DNA of 64,000 bases from Arsukibacterium perlucidum DSM 18276 (GTDB lineage: Bacteria > Pseudomonadota > Gammaproteobacteria > Enterobacterales > Alteromonadaceae): contig NZ_KB907716.1 in assembly GCF_000382165.1 (NCBI RefSeq), positions 21,194 to 85,193 on the forward strand, given 5' to 3'. Positions 54,474-62,654 of the stretch are shown one piece after another. How positions within the stretch are numbered: position 1 is the stretch's first letter; each line of letters begins with the position of its first letter. The notes under the pieces are model-generated. The model ran no database searches, had not been told where the DNA came from, and saw only the letters and a program-made list of their open reading frames with translations. Made by a program: the position numbers and the translations under genes.

Positions 54474-55718
54474 ATGTCCTTCTTCCAACTTTTGAAATTT
54501 TCCACTTTAATTACCTTGCTAATCTTTAGTTGTAGTGAAATCTCTGCAGAAACAAACGTCACTACAGAGCCAGCCTATCGGCATGCAAATGAACCCATCG
54601 GCACAGTGCGCCAGGTGTATGATGGCAAACTGTATCCGGATATTCAGGTAAACACCTTTCGCAATATTGACCGCTTATTTCCAACCCGCACGGTAGCGCG
54701 GGGCGACTGGGTTAGTAAGTTGCCGCATAGCGACACACCGTTGCAGGAATTTAGCTATACCGTTGCTGATCAGACGTACGATTTATACGACGTGCTGGCG
54801 ATGAACCGGGTTAGTGGCATGTTGATTATTCATAACGGCGAAATTAAGTTCGAAAAATACCTGCTGGGTAATGATCAGCATACCCGCTGGATGTCGATGT
54901 CGGTGGTAAAATCGATAACCGCCATCTTAATTGGTGCGGCGATACATGACGGCCATATTAATAGTATCGATGATGAAATTACCGACTACCTGCCAGGTTT
55001 TAAGGGCACGGCTTACGATGGGGTAACGGTAAAACACCTGCTGCAGATGAGCTCGGGCGTGGCCTGGAATGAAACTTACACTGACCCTGGCTCAGACCGG
55101 CGGCGGATGCTGGAGGCGCAAATTAGTGCTAAGCGAGGCGCGGTGCTGGATTTAATGGCCTCACTGCCACGTGCTGCCGCGCCGGGAAGTGTCTGGAATT
55201 ACAGTACCGGCGAAACCCAGCTGGCCGGGGCGTTGGTTAGGGCAGCGACCCGTAAGCCGGTGGCGGAGTATTTGTCAGAGAAAATCTGGGCGCCGCTTGG
55301 CATGGAAGCTAATGCTAACTGGTGGCTGCAATCGCCGGATGGCCTTGAGGTAGGGGGCAGTGGTTTGTCGGCAACCTTGCGTGATTACGGCCGTTTTGGG
55401 CTGTTTATGCTAAATGAGGGTATGATCAGCAAAGATAATCAGCAACTTCGTGTCTTGCCACAGGGCTGGATGCAAGCGGCCAGCACCCGCCAGGTAGTAG
55501 GCGGCAAGAGGGTTAATTATGGCTATATGTTGTGGCCAATGCACGACAACAGTTATGCTGCTGAAGGCATTTTTGGCCAGTATGTGTTTGTTGATCCTGA
55601 CACCAACCTGGTAGTGGTGCAGTGGGCGGCACAACCAAAGCCGCTGTACCGGGTGGGGCTGGATGAATATACTTTTTTTAAGGCGCTGTCTGACTATTTC
55701 GCAAAGCAGAGTAACTAG
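54474..55718 (+). CDS. Serine hydrolase, beta-lactamase/transpeptidase-like
   Basis: A 414-residue exported protein of the class C beta-lactamase fold. A signal peptide ends near CSEISAE (residue 25). The SxxK motif is in SMSVVKSITAILIG (about residue 143). The second motif appears as Tyr-Ser-Thr in NYSTGETQLAG where class C enzymes have Tyr-x-Asn, a pattern like NylB-type 6-aminohexanoate hydrolases and esterases. It is therefore probably an esterase or amidase and not a resistance enzyme. Start backed by AAGGAG nine bases upstream. Confidence 0.88.
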   Translation: MSFFQLLKFSTLITLLIFSCSEISAETNVTTEPAYRHANEPIGTVRQVYDGKLYPDIQVNTFRNIDRLFPTRTVARGDWVSKLPHSDTPLQEFSYTVADQTYDLYDVLAMNRVSGMLIIHNGEIKFEKYLLGNDQHTRWMSMSVVKSITAILIGAAIHDGHINSIDDEITDYLPGFKGTAYDGVTVKHLLQMSSGVAWNETYTDPGSDRRRMLEAQISAKRGAVLDLMASLPRAAAPGSVWNYSTGETQLAGALVRAATRKPVAEYLSEKIWAPLGMEANANWWLQSPDGLEVGGSGLSATLRDYGRFGLFMLNEGMISKDNQQLRVLPQGWMQAASTRQVVGGKRVNYGYMLWPMHDNSYAAEGIFGQYVFVDPDTNLVVVQWAAQPKPLYRVGLDEYTFFKALSDYFAKQSN

Positions 55719-55884
55719 CCCTGCATTGCCTAACCAGATCCTGACAGCAGCAACTGCTGTTAATGCTGTTGGAACGGATTGATCCAGGTTGCTTTGCTGA
55801 TAGTATTCAGTCACTAACCTGGTTCAGATTAACTTGATGGCCATTGAGTGGCCGCTCTACTAGCTTAATAATTCAGGGATGGCT

Positions 55885-57366
55885 ATGCCAATTTACCGGT
55901 TTTTACTGTTAGCATTAATCAGTGCGCCGCTCGCTGCCAAGCAGCCGGACAAGGTCACCATAGCGCTGGGGCATCCGGCCAATGGCAATATGGTGCATCT
56001 GGATGAGGCCAAGCTGTTGGCGGTATCTGGCTTCAGCCAGTTTGAGCGTTGGTTAAGCCTGGTTAATCTGACGGATTATCAGGTACAGCAAGTGGCTATT
56101 CCTGGCAATGCCCAGTACTTTAATCAGGCTACTGTTTTGCAGGACTCTGCAACAAACAGCAAGGCAACAAACAGCAAGCCGCTTAGCCGCCAGGCGCTGG
56201 TTTTTCTTACCCTGGATGGCATCAGCGCCTATAACCCTGAGCGCAATCAGCTTGAGCAATTAGTTGTTAGCCCTTCTATTTACCGGGTGCTGGACAAAAA
56301 CCGGCTACGCAGCGCCGACTTTGTGCTGGAGCTTGGCAGTAACAGAGCTGATTTTCTGGTGCCAGATTTTAATCACAGCCATTTATTCCGGCAGCAGCCT
56401 GATGGTAGTTTTAGACAATATTCGCTGAATATTGGCCCGCTGGTAACCAGCTGGCGTGACAGCCCCAGTTATGAGCCACGGCGCCATTTCGTTGTTGATG
56501 TCGATTTAGACGGCCGGCTCGATTTAGCCTTTGTTGCCGGTGGTAAATTTCAGGTGTTTTACCAACTGGCTGATGGTAGCTTTAACACTGAGCCGGTAAT
56601 CCAGAATTGGCCTGTTTCCCTGTCGACCGAGCAGGAAGCCGACCAGCGTAATGACGCCGGACGAAGCTACAGCGGTCAGAATATAGATAGTTTGCGGGAT
56701 ATTACCGACATTGATGGTGATGGTATTGCCGATATTGTGGTCAACCGCGAGCAACTGGCCGATGCGCTGGAGCGTAACAACAGCTTTCGGGTGCATTTTG
56801 GTAAAAAAACCGCTACCGGCTTAAACTTTAATGCAGAGCCGGATACCCGGATCACCACTGACACGTCGCCGATAGCGGTAGTGATTGACGATTTTAACGC
56901 CGATGGCCGTAAAGATTTTTATATTCCCAGCACTCACTTTGGCGTTGGCACTATCGTGCGGGTGTTACTGCGGGGCAGTGCTAACCTTGATATCGATTTT
57001 TACTTGTTAAATGAACAACGGCAGTACAGCAGCAGTGCAGATTTTAAACAGAATGCCACTATCGATGTCAGTATCAGTAACCTGCGTTACGATATGCCAT
57101 TGTTTGAGCTGGCAAACCTGGATGGCAGTGGCCAGAAAAGTCTTATTGTCGGTGAGGGCGGCGATGAACTACGATTTTACAGCCCGGAACCGGGCCGCTT
57201 GTTCAGCAAACGATCGGAGCGGCTGAAACTTACCCTGCCACGCGATGCCCGTAAAGTGCTGGTGGCTGATTTAACCGGTAATGGTAAAGACGACATCGTG
57301 CTGCCGTTTGACGCTCAGGATGCCGAATCACAGCGCAATCAATTGCTGTTATTGCTTAATCTTTAG
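55885..57366 (+). CDS. Exported FG-GAP/VCBS repeat protein
   Basis: A 493-residue exported protein. Signal peptide MPIYRFLLLALISAPLAA. The body contains calcium-loop FG-GAP/VCBS repeats: DVDLDGRLDLAFVAG, DIDGDGIADIVVN, DFNADGRKDFYIP and DLTGNGKDDIVLP, spaced through residues about 205-490, suggesting a seven-blade-type propeller. No catalytic motif is seen. The ATG at 55885 is preferred over the one six bases upstream because AGGG sits at correct distance. Role unknown; binding or surface assembly is plausible. Confidence 0.85.
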   Translation: MPIYRFLLLALISAPLAAKQPDKVTIALGHPANGNMVHLDEAKLLAVSGFSQFERWLSLVNLTDYQVQQVAIPGNAQYFNQATVLQDSATNSKATNSKPLSRQALVFLTLDGISAYNPERNQLEQLVVSPSIYRVLDKNRLRSADFVLELGSNRADFLVPDFNHSHLFRQQPDGSFRQYSLNIGPLVTSWRDSPSYEPRRHFVVDVDLDGRLDLAFVAGGKFQVFYQLADGSFNTEPVIQNWPVSLSTEQEADQRNDAGRSYSGQNIDSLRDITDIDGDGIADIVVNREQLADALERNNSFRVHFGKKTATGLNFNAEPDTRITTDTSPIAVVIDDFNADGRKDFYIPSTHFGVGTIVRVLLRGSANLDIDFYLLNEQRQYSSSADFKQNATIDVSISNLRYDMPLFELANLDGSGQKSLIVGEGGDELRFYSPEPGRLFSKRSERLKLTLPRDARKVLVADLTGNGKDDIVLPFDAQDAESQRNQLLLLLNL

Positions 57367-57399
57367 CCCTTAGCTGATAGCGCTTCTGGCAAAGCAGGG

Positions 57400-57795
57400 C
57401 TAGTCAATCAGTCGCAAGATATCGCTAATCATATCGTCCATGGTCAGCAAGCCAACCAGCTGGTTATCACTGGTGACCAGCAAGCGTTTTAAACGATGCT
57501 GGCTCATTAAATCGGCAGCATGTTTTACCGCCATTTCCTGGCTAACGGCAATGGCCGGTTTAATGCACACGTCGTAGACATTGATTAAATCGATATCGCC
57601 TTCTTCGGCAATAATGGTTTTTAAAATATTGGTGTAGGTAATCAAGCCATAAGCATCATGCGGGCTGTGACGATCGACTACCAGGCACTTAACATTATGC
57701 TTTTTCATCATGCTCAGTGCTTCACGCAGGGTACTAAAGGGCGAAATGCAGATCACATCTGCTACCATCAGATGTTTTACCAGTTTTGTGGCCAT
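57400..57795 (-). CDS. CBS-domain protein
   Basis: A 131-residue protein made of a CBS pair only. CBS1 covers residues about 8-60 (VADVICISPFSTLREALSMM, KCLVVDRHSPHDAYGLIT) and CBS2 about 72-131 (HAADLMSQHRLKRLLVTSDN, LVGLLTMDDMISDIL). Bateman modules bind adenosyl nucleotides such as AMP, ATP or SAM. It is the third gene of a minus-strand operon, nine bases after the P-II-like gene, so it is a likely energy or nucleotide sensor for the upstream membrane protein. Confidence 0.92.
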   Translation of the reverse strand: MATKLVKHLMVADVICISPFSTLREALSMMKKHNVKCLVVDRHSPHDAYGLITYTNILKTIIAEEGDIDLINVYDVCIKPAIAVSQEMAVKHAADLMSQHRLKRLLVTSDNQLVGLLTMDDMISDILRLID

Positions 57796-57804
57796 TGTTA
57801 ACTC

Positions 57805-58155
57805 CTAATCATGTTGCTCGCGCAAGTGTTGTTCAAACTTCATTACCTGGCTCATATCCAGCCCGGTTAAATGATCAATCGGCACGGTAAAGGCAATGCC
57901 GCGTGAATCTCCATCATCCAGCAGTAAGCTTTGCATTTTCTTTAAGATAGGTAGCGATAATTGTTTGGCTACCACCATCAACAGCACCGTTTGGCTGCCT
58001 TCAAAGGTCATACCAAAAAAGGTTTTGCGGTTATCCGCAGCAATACCACGGCCTGACAAAATAGTAATACCGGTAGCGCCAGCTTGTTTGGCCTGACTGA
58101 TGGCTTGTTCTTCCAGCTCATCCGGGGCAATAACCACTATTGCTGAGAATTTCAT
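57805..58155 (-). CDS. P-II-like signalling protein, non-canonical T-loop
   Basis: A 116-residue protein with the P-II ferredoxin-like pattern: MKFSAIVVIAPDELEEQAIS, GATGITILSGRGIAADNRKT, FEGSQTVLLMVVAKQLSLPI and GDSRGIAFTVPIDHLTGLD. Compared with GlnB/GlnK, the T-loop region contains no tyrosine (the uridylylation site) and the B-loop Gly-Lys segment is replaced by GDSRG. It is therefore unlikely to be a standard nitrogen regulator. Its ATG overlaps the stop of the DUF1538 gene by four bases, implying it controls that membrane protein. Confidence 0.88.
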   Translation of the reverse strand: MKFSAIVVIAPDELEEQAISQAKQAGATGITILSGRGIAADNRKTFFGMTFEGSQTVLLMVVAKQLSLPILKKMQSLLLDDGDSRGIAFTVPIDHLTGLDMSQVMKFEQHLREQHD

Positions 58156-59627
58156 GTTGGATCACTCCTGACTTGGCTAAACCGCTCCACCACTATGGCG
58201 TACAACATTACGGTTATGATTGGAAAAATAGAGGCAAAGGCAATTAAGCCAAAGCCATCAATTAACACATTGCGGCCTTCAATCGAGCTGGCCAGGCCAA
58301 TACCCAGCGCGGTTACCAAAGGCACGGTAACTTCAGAGGTGGTAACACCACCTAAATCAAAGGCCAGCGCCACAATATATTTAGGGGCGAGGGCAGTGAG
58401 AAATACCACTAACACATAGCCAGCCATAATGTAGTAATGAATAGAATCGCCGCTGATGATGCGGTACACGCCTACGGTAATACCAATGGCTACGCCAAAG
58501 GCCACGATAAGCCGGATAACTGACCCCTGCAATTTACCGCGGGCGGCTTGTTCTGCCTGGTTGCCAATGGCAATTAACGCTGGCTCTGCCATAGTGGTGG
58601 CGAAGCCAATCATAAAAGCAAACAGCAAAATTAAACTGTTATAGCCTTTATTAATCAGCTGTTCTGCCATCAGGCTGCCTACCGGAAAAAGCCCCAGTTT
58701 CAGGCCAAGTACAAAAGCATACAGGCCCAATAATACCATGGTGAAACCAGCGATAACTTTTACCGGGTGGGCCAGCGGCCGCCTTAACACAAGGTATTGA
58801 AATACCAGCACCACCAAAATCATTGGCAGAATATCTTTAATCATGGTGGCTAAATCGAGCAGGGCTTGCACTAACCAGTGCAGCTCACGTTGTACCGCGG
58901 CCATCTGGTCGATGACGCTGGCGCTGCTAACGTTATATACCCAGATACCATACAACTGAACGCTGATCATCGGCACCATTACTGCAAGTGCTACCAGGCC
59001 AAAGCCATCAGTCAGTGGGTTACGGCCTTTGATTGAACTGGCCAGGCCCAATCCCAGCGCTGCAATCAAGGGCACGGTAACAATATTGGTGGTAACGCCA
59101 CCCGAGTCGTACGCCAGGCCGACAATTTCGGCCGGGGCAAAAAAGGTTACCATCAAGACGATGATATAGCCGCCAATCATTAACCAGTGAATAGGCCAGC
59201 CTAAAATTATCCGCAATACACCCAGCGCCATAACGGCACCAACTGACAATGCCACAATCAGCCTTAAGGTTAAGCCGTTAACCCGGCCCTGGCTGATTTG
59301 CTCGGCTTGCTCAGCTACGGCAATCAGCGCCGGTTCGGCAATTACCGCGGCAAAACCGATAGCAAAGCCAAAGCACATTAAAATGGGTAAAGAGCCTTTG
59401 CGGGCAAATTGGTTGGCGAGGTTTTTACCAACCGGAAAGATACTCAGCTCCAGCCCCAGTAAAAAAAGCGCGATACCAATGGCAACAATAAATAAACCAA
59501 TGATAATGCTTATAGGATCACTGGGCAGGCTCTGGAAAATAGCGAACTGAAAAAACAACACCACCAACACTATCGGTAACAGGTTTTTTAAAGCATGCAG
59601 CAGTTGCTGTAAAAATTGCTGTAGCAC
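58152..59627 (-). CDS. DUF1538 membrane protein, two tandem domains
   Basis: A 491-residue polytopic membrane protein with two homologous halves, residues about 1-240 and 260-491. Each half has a PVG-containing loop (SIFPVGKNLANQF and GLFPVGSLMAEQL), an AEPALIA motif (IAEPALIAVAEQAEQ and MAEPALIAIGNQAEQ), an SGG/LGG-VTT segment (YDSGGVTTNIVTVPL and FDLGGVTTSEVTVPL) and a GLASSI-GRN motif. The inverted-repeat-like build with conserved Glu/Pro suggests a transporter, but no substrate is known. First gene of the DUF1538/P-II/CBS operon. Confidence 0.92.
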   Translation of the reverse strand: MLQQFLQQLLHALKNLLPIVLVVLFFQFAIFQSLPSDPISIIIGLFIVAIGIALFLLGLELSIFPVGKNLANQFARKGSLPILMCFGFAIGFAAVIAEPALIAVAEQAEQISQGRVNGLTLRLIVALSVGAVMALGVLRIILGWPIHWLMIGGYIIVLMVTFFAPAEIVGLAYDSGGVTTNIVTVPLIAALGLGLASSIKGRNPLTDGFGLVALAVMVPMISVQLYGIWVYNVSSASVIDQMAAVQRELHWLVQALLDLATMIKDILPMILVVLVFQYLVLRRPLAHPVKVIAGFTMVLLGLYAFVLGLKLGLFPVGSLMAEQLINKGYNSLILLFAFMIGFATTMAEPALIAIGNQAEQAARGKLQGSVIRLIVAFGVAIGITVGVYRIISGDSIHYYIMAGYVLVVFLTALAPKYIVALAFDLGGVTTSEVTVPLVTALGIGLASSIEGRNVLIDGFGLIAFASIFPIITVMLYAIVVERFSQVRSDPT

Positions 59628-59732
59628 TTTAACTCCTGAAAGTTTGCTGGCGCTAATAACGTAATTGTAACGTAAAGTAGCAACAATCCCAATTAATAAA
59701 CCATATTAAAAATTTGATATACCGCAAGATGT

Positions 59733-60221
59733 TTGGACAAACTGCCTTCCGGTAGCCGCTTGACAGGCCCTGGTCAGCCGGTTAGTGTCTGCAGCATTCT
59801 CCCAAACATCAATTTAAGTTTGCGCTTGAACGACATCATCTTGTCCGGTTCGTTAGTTTTGCCAGCAGCGCTTGCCGCCGCCGCGGGTGGCATGCTGCGT
59901 TTTGCTGTGGCCAATACTGTTGCCAGATTTTGGGGCGTGCAGTTTCCGCTGGGTACTTTACTGGTTAATAGCAGTGGCGCCCTGGTAATCGGCTTTATCG
60001 CTGCATTGGTGTTAGCAAAGCCCGATTTTTCTGATTGGGGCCTGGTTATCAGCGTCGGTTTTTTAGGCAGCTATACCACCGTATCATCATTCAGCCTGCA
60101 AACCGTTATCTTGTGGCAGAGCCACCATTACCGCCAGGCATTGCTGAATATTGGCTTATCATTTGGCTTATGTTTAAGTTTGGTATGCGCCGGTTTTAGC
60201 CTGGGCAACCTGATATGGTAA
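59733..60221 (+). CDS. crcB: CrcB/Fluc fluoride channel homologue, first of pair
   Basis: Fluoride-channel family protein with four membrane helices. Family marks: GGMLRFAVANTVARF, GTLLVNSSGALVIGF and GFLGSYTTVSSFSLQT. The third is altered: the conserved TTFSxFS Phe box reads TTVSSFS. The start is uncertain. The frame opens with TTG at 59733 without a clear ribosome site, and homology begins only near residue 40 (SLVLPAALAAAAGG), so an internal TTG near 59829 or 59844 may be the real start. Its stop overlaps the second crcB by seven bases. Confidence 0.75.
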   Translation: MDKLPSGSRLTGPGQPVSVCSILPNINLSLRLNDIILSGSLVLPAALAAAAGGMLRFAVANTVARFWGVQFPLGTLLVNSSGALVIGFIAALVLAKPDFSDWGLVISVGFLGSYTTVSSFSLQTVILWQSHHYRQALLNIGLSFGLCLSLVCAGFSLGNLIW

Positions 60222-60622
60222 GGCCCGGATTTTATGTTGCAGTAGGCCTTGGCAGTGCAATAGGGGCCTTAATGCGGTTTGCTTGTTCGCTGTGGCTGGC
60301 CACGCCTGATGGCAGCTTACCGCTAGCCACCTTGCTGGTGAATGTGCTCGGTTCATTCTGGATTGGCTGCTATGTCAGCCTGACCGGGCCGGATGGCCGT
60401 TGGCAGGTATCAGCCTGGCAAAAACAGTTTATGTTAAGCGGGGTCTGTGCCGGCTTTACTACCTTCTCACTATTCAGCCTGGAGTTTATGCAATTACTAC
60501 AGGCCGGGCAGATACTGCTGGCATCGGGTTATGTTGTTTTGTCACTATTACTCTGGTTGCTGGCCTGCCTGGCAGGTTTAACGCTTGGCGCCAGAGCCAA
60601 CAGGCTAAGATCGTCGAATTAA
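60215..60622 (+). CDS. crcB: CrcB/Fluc fluoride channel homologue, second of pair
   Basis: A 135-residue four-helix fluoride channel with intact signatures: GLGSAIGALMRFACSLW, ATLLVNVLGSFWIGC and GVCAGFTTFSLFSLEF, with both Phe-box residues present. It begins inside the end of the first crcB, so the two are translated together. Fluc channels are antiparallel dimers, and paired genes in other bacteria encode heterodimers; this pair may do the same. I find no fluoride-riboswitch-like sequence upstream of the pair. Confidence 0.88.
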   Translation: MVRPGFYVAVGLGSAIGALMRFACSLWLATPDGSLPLATLLVNVLGSFWIGCYVSLTGPDGRWQVSAWQKQFMLSGVCAGFTTFSLFSLEFMQLLQAGQILLASGYVVLSLLLWLLACLAGLTLGARANRLRSSN

Positions 60623-60629
60623 GGTGGGC

Positions 60630-61211
60630 ATGGTGTTGAAACTTTTAATTGCTGCTGCAGCTTTAGTGCTGTTAACCGCTTGCGACAAGATGCAAACCTT
60701 GTCTGAAGCCGAGCAAATTGAGCGGACTATCCGCCAGGAAGTAAGCCGTGATGTTAAGGGCTTAAATGCGCTGACTACTGTAGCCGCGGCTACGGAATAT
60801 GATGGCTTTGCCTGGCGCCGTGGTGAAAAAATTCAGATAAGGCAGCGCCAGAATGGCGAGCTGGTTTTGCTGGAGCAAGCCGAGGCGCCCGATGTTATCG
60901 CCACAGCGGTACAACACCGGATCCCCAGTTTTAGTCTGGTACGCTATCAGCAAGGCTGGCTGGTGGTGTTTCGTACTTATGTCAGCAGCCATTGCCAGGT
61001 AGTATATGCTTACGCTTACCGTGGCAGCTTGCCTGATACGCCGCAATGCACAGAAGATTTATTTGCCAGCCAGGCCAACGGCAAGTGCCAAAGCCCGATT
61101 AATGACCAGTGGCAGGTATTTAAGGAATGGTTTTTCGCCGAGTCATTGGTGGCAGAGGGTAACCCGGTGTGTGCTGCCAGGGCAGAGCAGGGCTGGCAGG
61201 TGCCGCAATGA
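60630..61211 (+). CDS. Putative lipoprotein, unknown function
   Basis: A 193-residue protein that I do not recognise. Its N-terminus is a lipoprotein signal (MVLKLLIAAAALVLLTAC, Cys18). The mature part is mainly polar with a middle region IPSFSLVRYQQGWLVVFRTY and at least four further cysteines in the C-terminal half (SHCQVV, PQCTED, GKCQSP, NPVCAA) that could form disulfides. The ATG at 60630 is used because AAGGTG precedes it. It starts seven bases after the second crcB stop and is probably co-transcribed with the pair. Confidence 0.7.
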   Translation: MVLKLLIAAAALVLLTACDKMQTLSEAEQIERTIRQEVSRDVKGLNALTTVAAATEYDGFAWRRGEKIQIRQRQNGELVLLEQAEAPDVIATAVQHRIPSFSLVRYQQGWLVVFRTYVSSHCQVVYAYAYRGSLPDTPQCTEDLFASQANGKCQSPINDQWQVFKEWFFAESLVAEGNPVCAARAEQGWQVPQ

Positions 61212-61286
61212 AAATTCACCGAGAAATGCTACATTTTGTCCGGTTCTTCGTATAAGCCTTATCATCAAACAATTTAAGGACATACC

Positions 61287-61922
61287 GTGAAATTTTTACT
61301 CTCTGTTATTGCGTCAGTATTGTTAGCCGGTTGCTCGGTATTTGGCCAGAGCAACGTGGAAACTGCTCCCTATACCTTGCTAAAAGCTGATGCTGAAAAC
61401 AATATTGAAGTGCGCAATTATGACGCTATGGTGCTGGTATCCACCAGTATGGCGGGCGAGGGCCGCAATAGCGCTTTTCGCAAACTGTTTCGCTATATCG
61501 GTGGTGAGAACGAAGGCGCCACTGAAATATCGATGACAGCACCGGTGTTTATGGACAACGCTACGGCGACGGACAACGCCAAGGGTACTGAAATTGCCAT
61601 GACAGCACCGGTATTTATGGATAACAGGGCCGGCGAAGCCATGATGTCATTTGTGATGCCAAAAGACTTTACCCTGCAAACCACACCTAAACCTACTAAC
61701 CCTGAGGTGAAGGTTACTGAGCTTAACAACTATAAAGTTGCCGCTATTAAATTCAGCGGTACCCTGAGCAAGCGCAATGTTGCTAAACACACTAAAACCT
61801 TAACGGCCTGGATTAGCGAAAACGGCTACACCGCCATTAGTGAGCCAGTAGAAGCAGGCTATAACGGCCCGTTAACCTTACCAATGCTGCGCCATAACGA
61901 AGTACTAATTGAAATAAAGTAA
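61287..61922 (+). CDS. SOUL family heme-binding lipoprotein
   Basis: A 211-residue lipoprotein (lipobox LLAGC, Cys16) of the SOUL/HBP fold, which binds heme or related tetrapyrroles. Family elements: APYTLLKADAENNIEVRNYD, FRKLFRYIGG, EIAMTAPVFMDN and MMSFVMPKDFTLQTTPKPTN. The conserved MTAPVFMDN segment occurs twice, at residues about 79-91 and 101-113, because of a 66-base tandem duplication in the gene. The residues between the copies are low-complexity (ATATDNAKGT). Periplasmic or outer-membrane location is inferred from the lipobox. Confidence 0.88.
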   Translation: MKFLLSVIASVLLAGCSVFGQSNVETAPYTLLKADAENNIEVRNYDAMVLVSTSMAGEGRNSAFRKLFRYIGGENEGATEISMTAPVFMDNATATDNAKGTEIAMTAPVFMDNRAGEAMMSFVMPKDFTLQTTPKPTNPEVKVTELNNYKVAAIKFSGTLSKRNVAKHTKTLTAWISENGYTAISEPVEAGYNGPLTLPMLRHNEVLIEIK

Positions 61923-62017
61923 TAACCTGAGTGCCGGCTATTGCGCTTTGGGTAATTAGGGCCATACTGCTAAACGTATGGCGCCGCGGGCCCTTACGTA
62001 CAACACAGGTGATTAAA

Positions 62018-62140
62018 ATGAGCAAAGGCCAGGACAGTAAAAAAGACGTGAAGAAGAAACCACTATTAACCGCCAAAGAGAAGAAAGCGGCTAAATCGTC
62101 GAAGAAAAACGAAAAAAATGTGTTAGGGCATCAGAACTAG
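62018..62140 (+). CDS. Tiny Lys-rich protein
   Basis: A 40-residue very basic protein (MSKGQDSKKDVKKKPLLTAK, then EKKAAKSSKKNEKN), about 38% Lys. Similar short MSKGQD-starting, Lys-rich proteins are annotated as conserved hypotheticals in other gammaproteobacteria, which supports a real gene. CAGGTG precedes the ATG. The frame is open 87 bases upstream but that segment lacks the Lys bias. No function is known; RNA or ribosome binding would fit the charge. Confidence 0.6.
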   Translation: MSKGQDSKKDVKKKPLLTAKEKKAAKSSKKNEKNVLGHQN

Positions 62141-62415
62141 CACAAGCACTACTTAACAATACTGCGCCGACAAACCAGATTTTTGCCGGCGACATCTTCG
62201 ATTAACTAAACTGATGTATTTTTATTCTCGATAGGGTCAGCTTGCTTTAAGTTTTTTTACTCATTAAGCGCTTTATTATTTCCGGTCAAATTAAGTTCCT
62301 TTCCTTCTGTTTACCCTCCGATAGATATAAGGCTGCCGCATTGCTTGGCCTTGTTATGGGGGTAATTTTGGTGCATCATTTGTTCATCGCTATTTTGAAA
62401 TTTTTTGGTGATGTA

Positions 62416-62652
62416 ATGGAAACAGTGCAACTTGAGAATATCACTATTGCCGCTATGGCCTTATCTGAGAAAGAGCGCGCTAAACTTGCACATGATTTGG
62501 TTGCGAGTTTAGATGGTCCAGCCGATCCTAGTGTGGCAGAGGCCTGGGACCTTGAGGTTTGCCGTCGGATTAAAGACATTAAATCAGGCAAAGCTGAACT
62601 GCTAGATGCTGATGAAGCCATTTCGCGCGCCAGAAGCCGGATTAGGAGCTGA
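62416..62652 (+). CDS. Addiction module antitoxin-like protein
   Basis: A 78-residue protein of the putative addiction-module family (TIGR02574-like): AAMALSEKERAKLAHDLVAS, DPSVAEAWDLEVCRRIKDIK and DADEAISRARSRI. These are antitoxins usually followed by RelE/ParE toxins. The ATG at 62416 fits the family start. Immediately downstream (two bases) the toxin reading frame begins but is cut after about 20 codons by an insertion sequence, so this antitoxin gene is now orphaned. Confidence 0.82.
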   Translation: METVQLENITIAAMALSEKERAKLAHDLVASLDGPADPSVAEAWDLEVCRRIKDIKSGKAELLDADEAISRARSRIRS

Positions 62653-62654
62653 GC

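Noticed and set aside
54474..55718. Reading the serine hydrolase as an antibiotic-resistance class C beta-lactamase
   Set aside because: The second motif is Tyr-Ser-Thr and not Tyr-x-Asn, and the overall sequence resembles NylB/esterase-type hydrolases; resistance cannot be claimed.
55744..55760. Perfect hairpin ACAGCAG-CAA-CTGCTGT after the serine hydrolase gene
   Set aside because: No T-run follows, so it is not a convincing intrinsic terminator; a second small hairpin at 55839-55853 also lacks one.
59628..59732. Possible fluoride riboswitch upstream of the crcB pair
   Set aside because: No conserved fluoride-aptamer sequence (GATGG-type helix with pseudoknot partner) could be found in this stretch.
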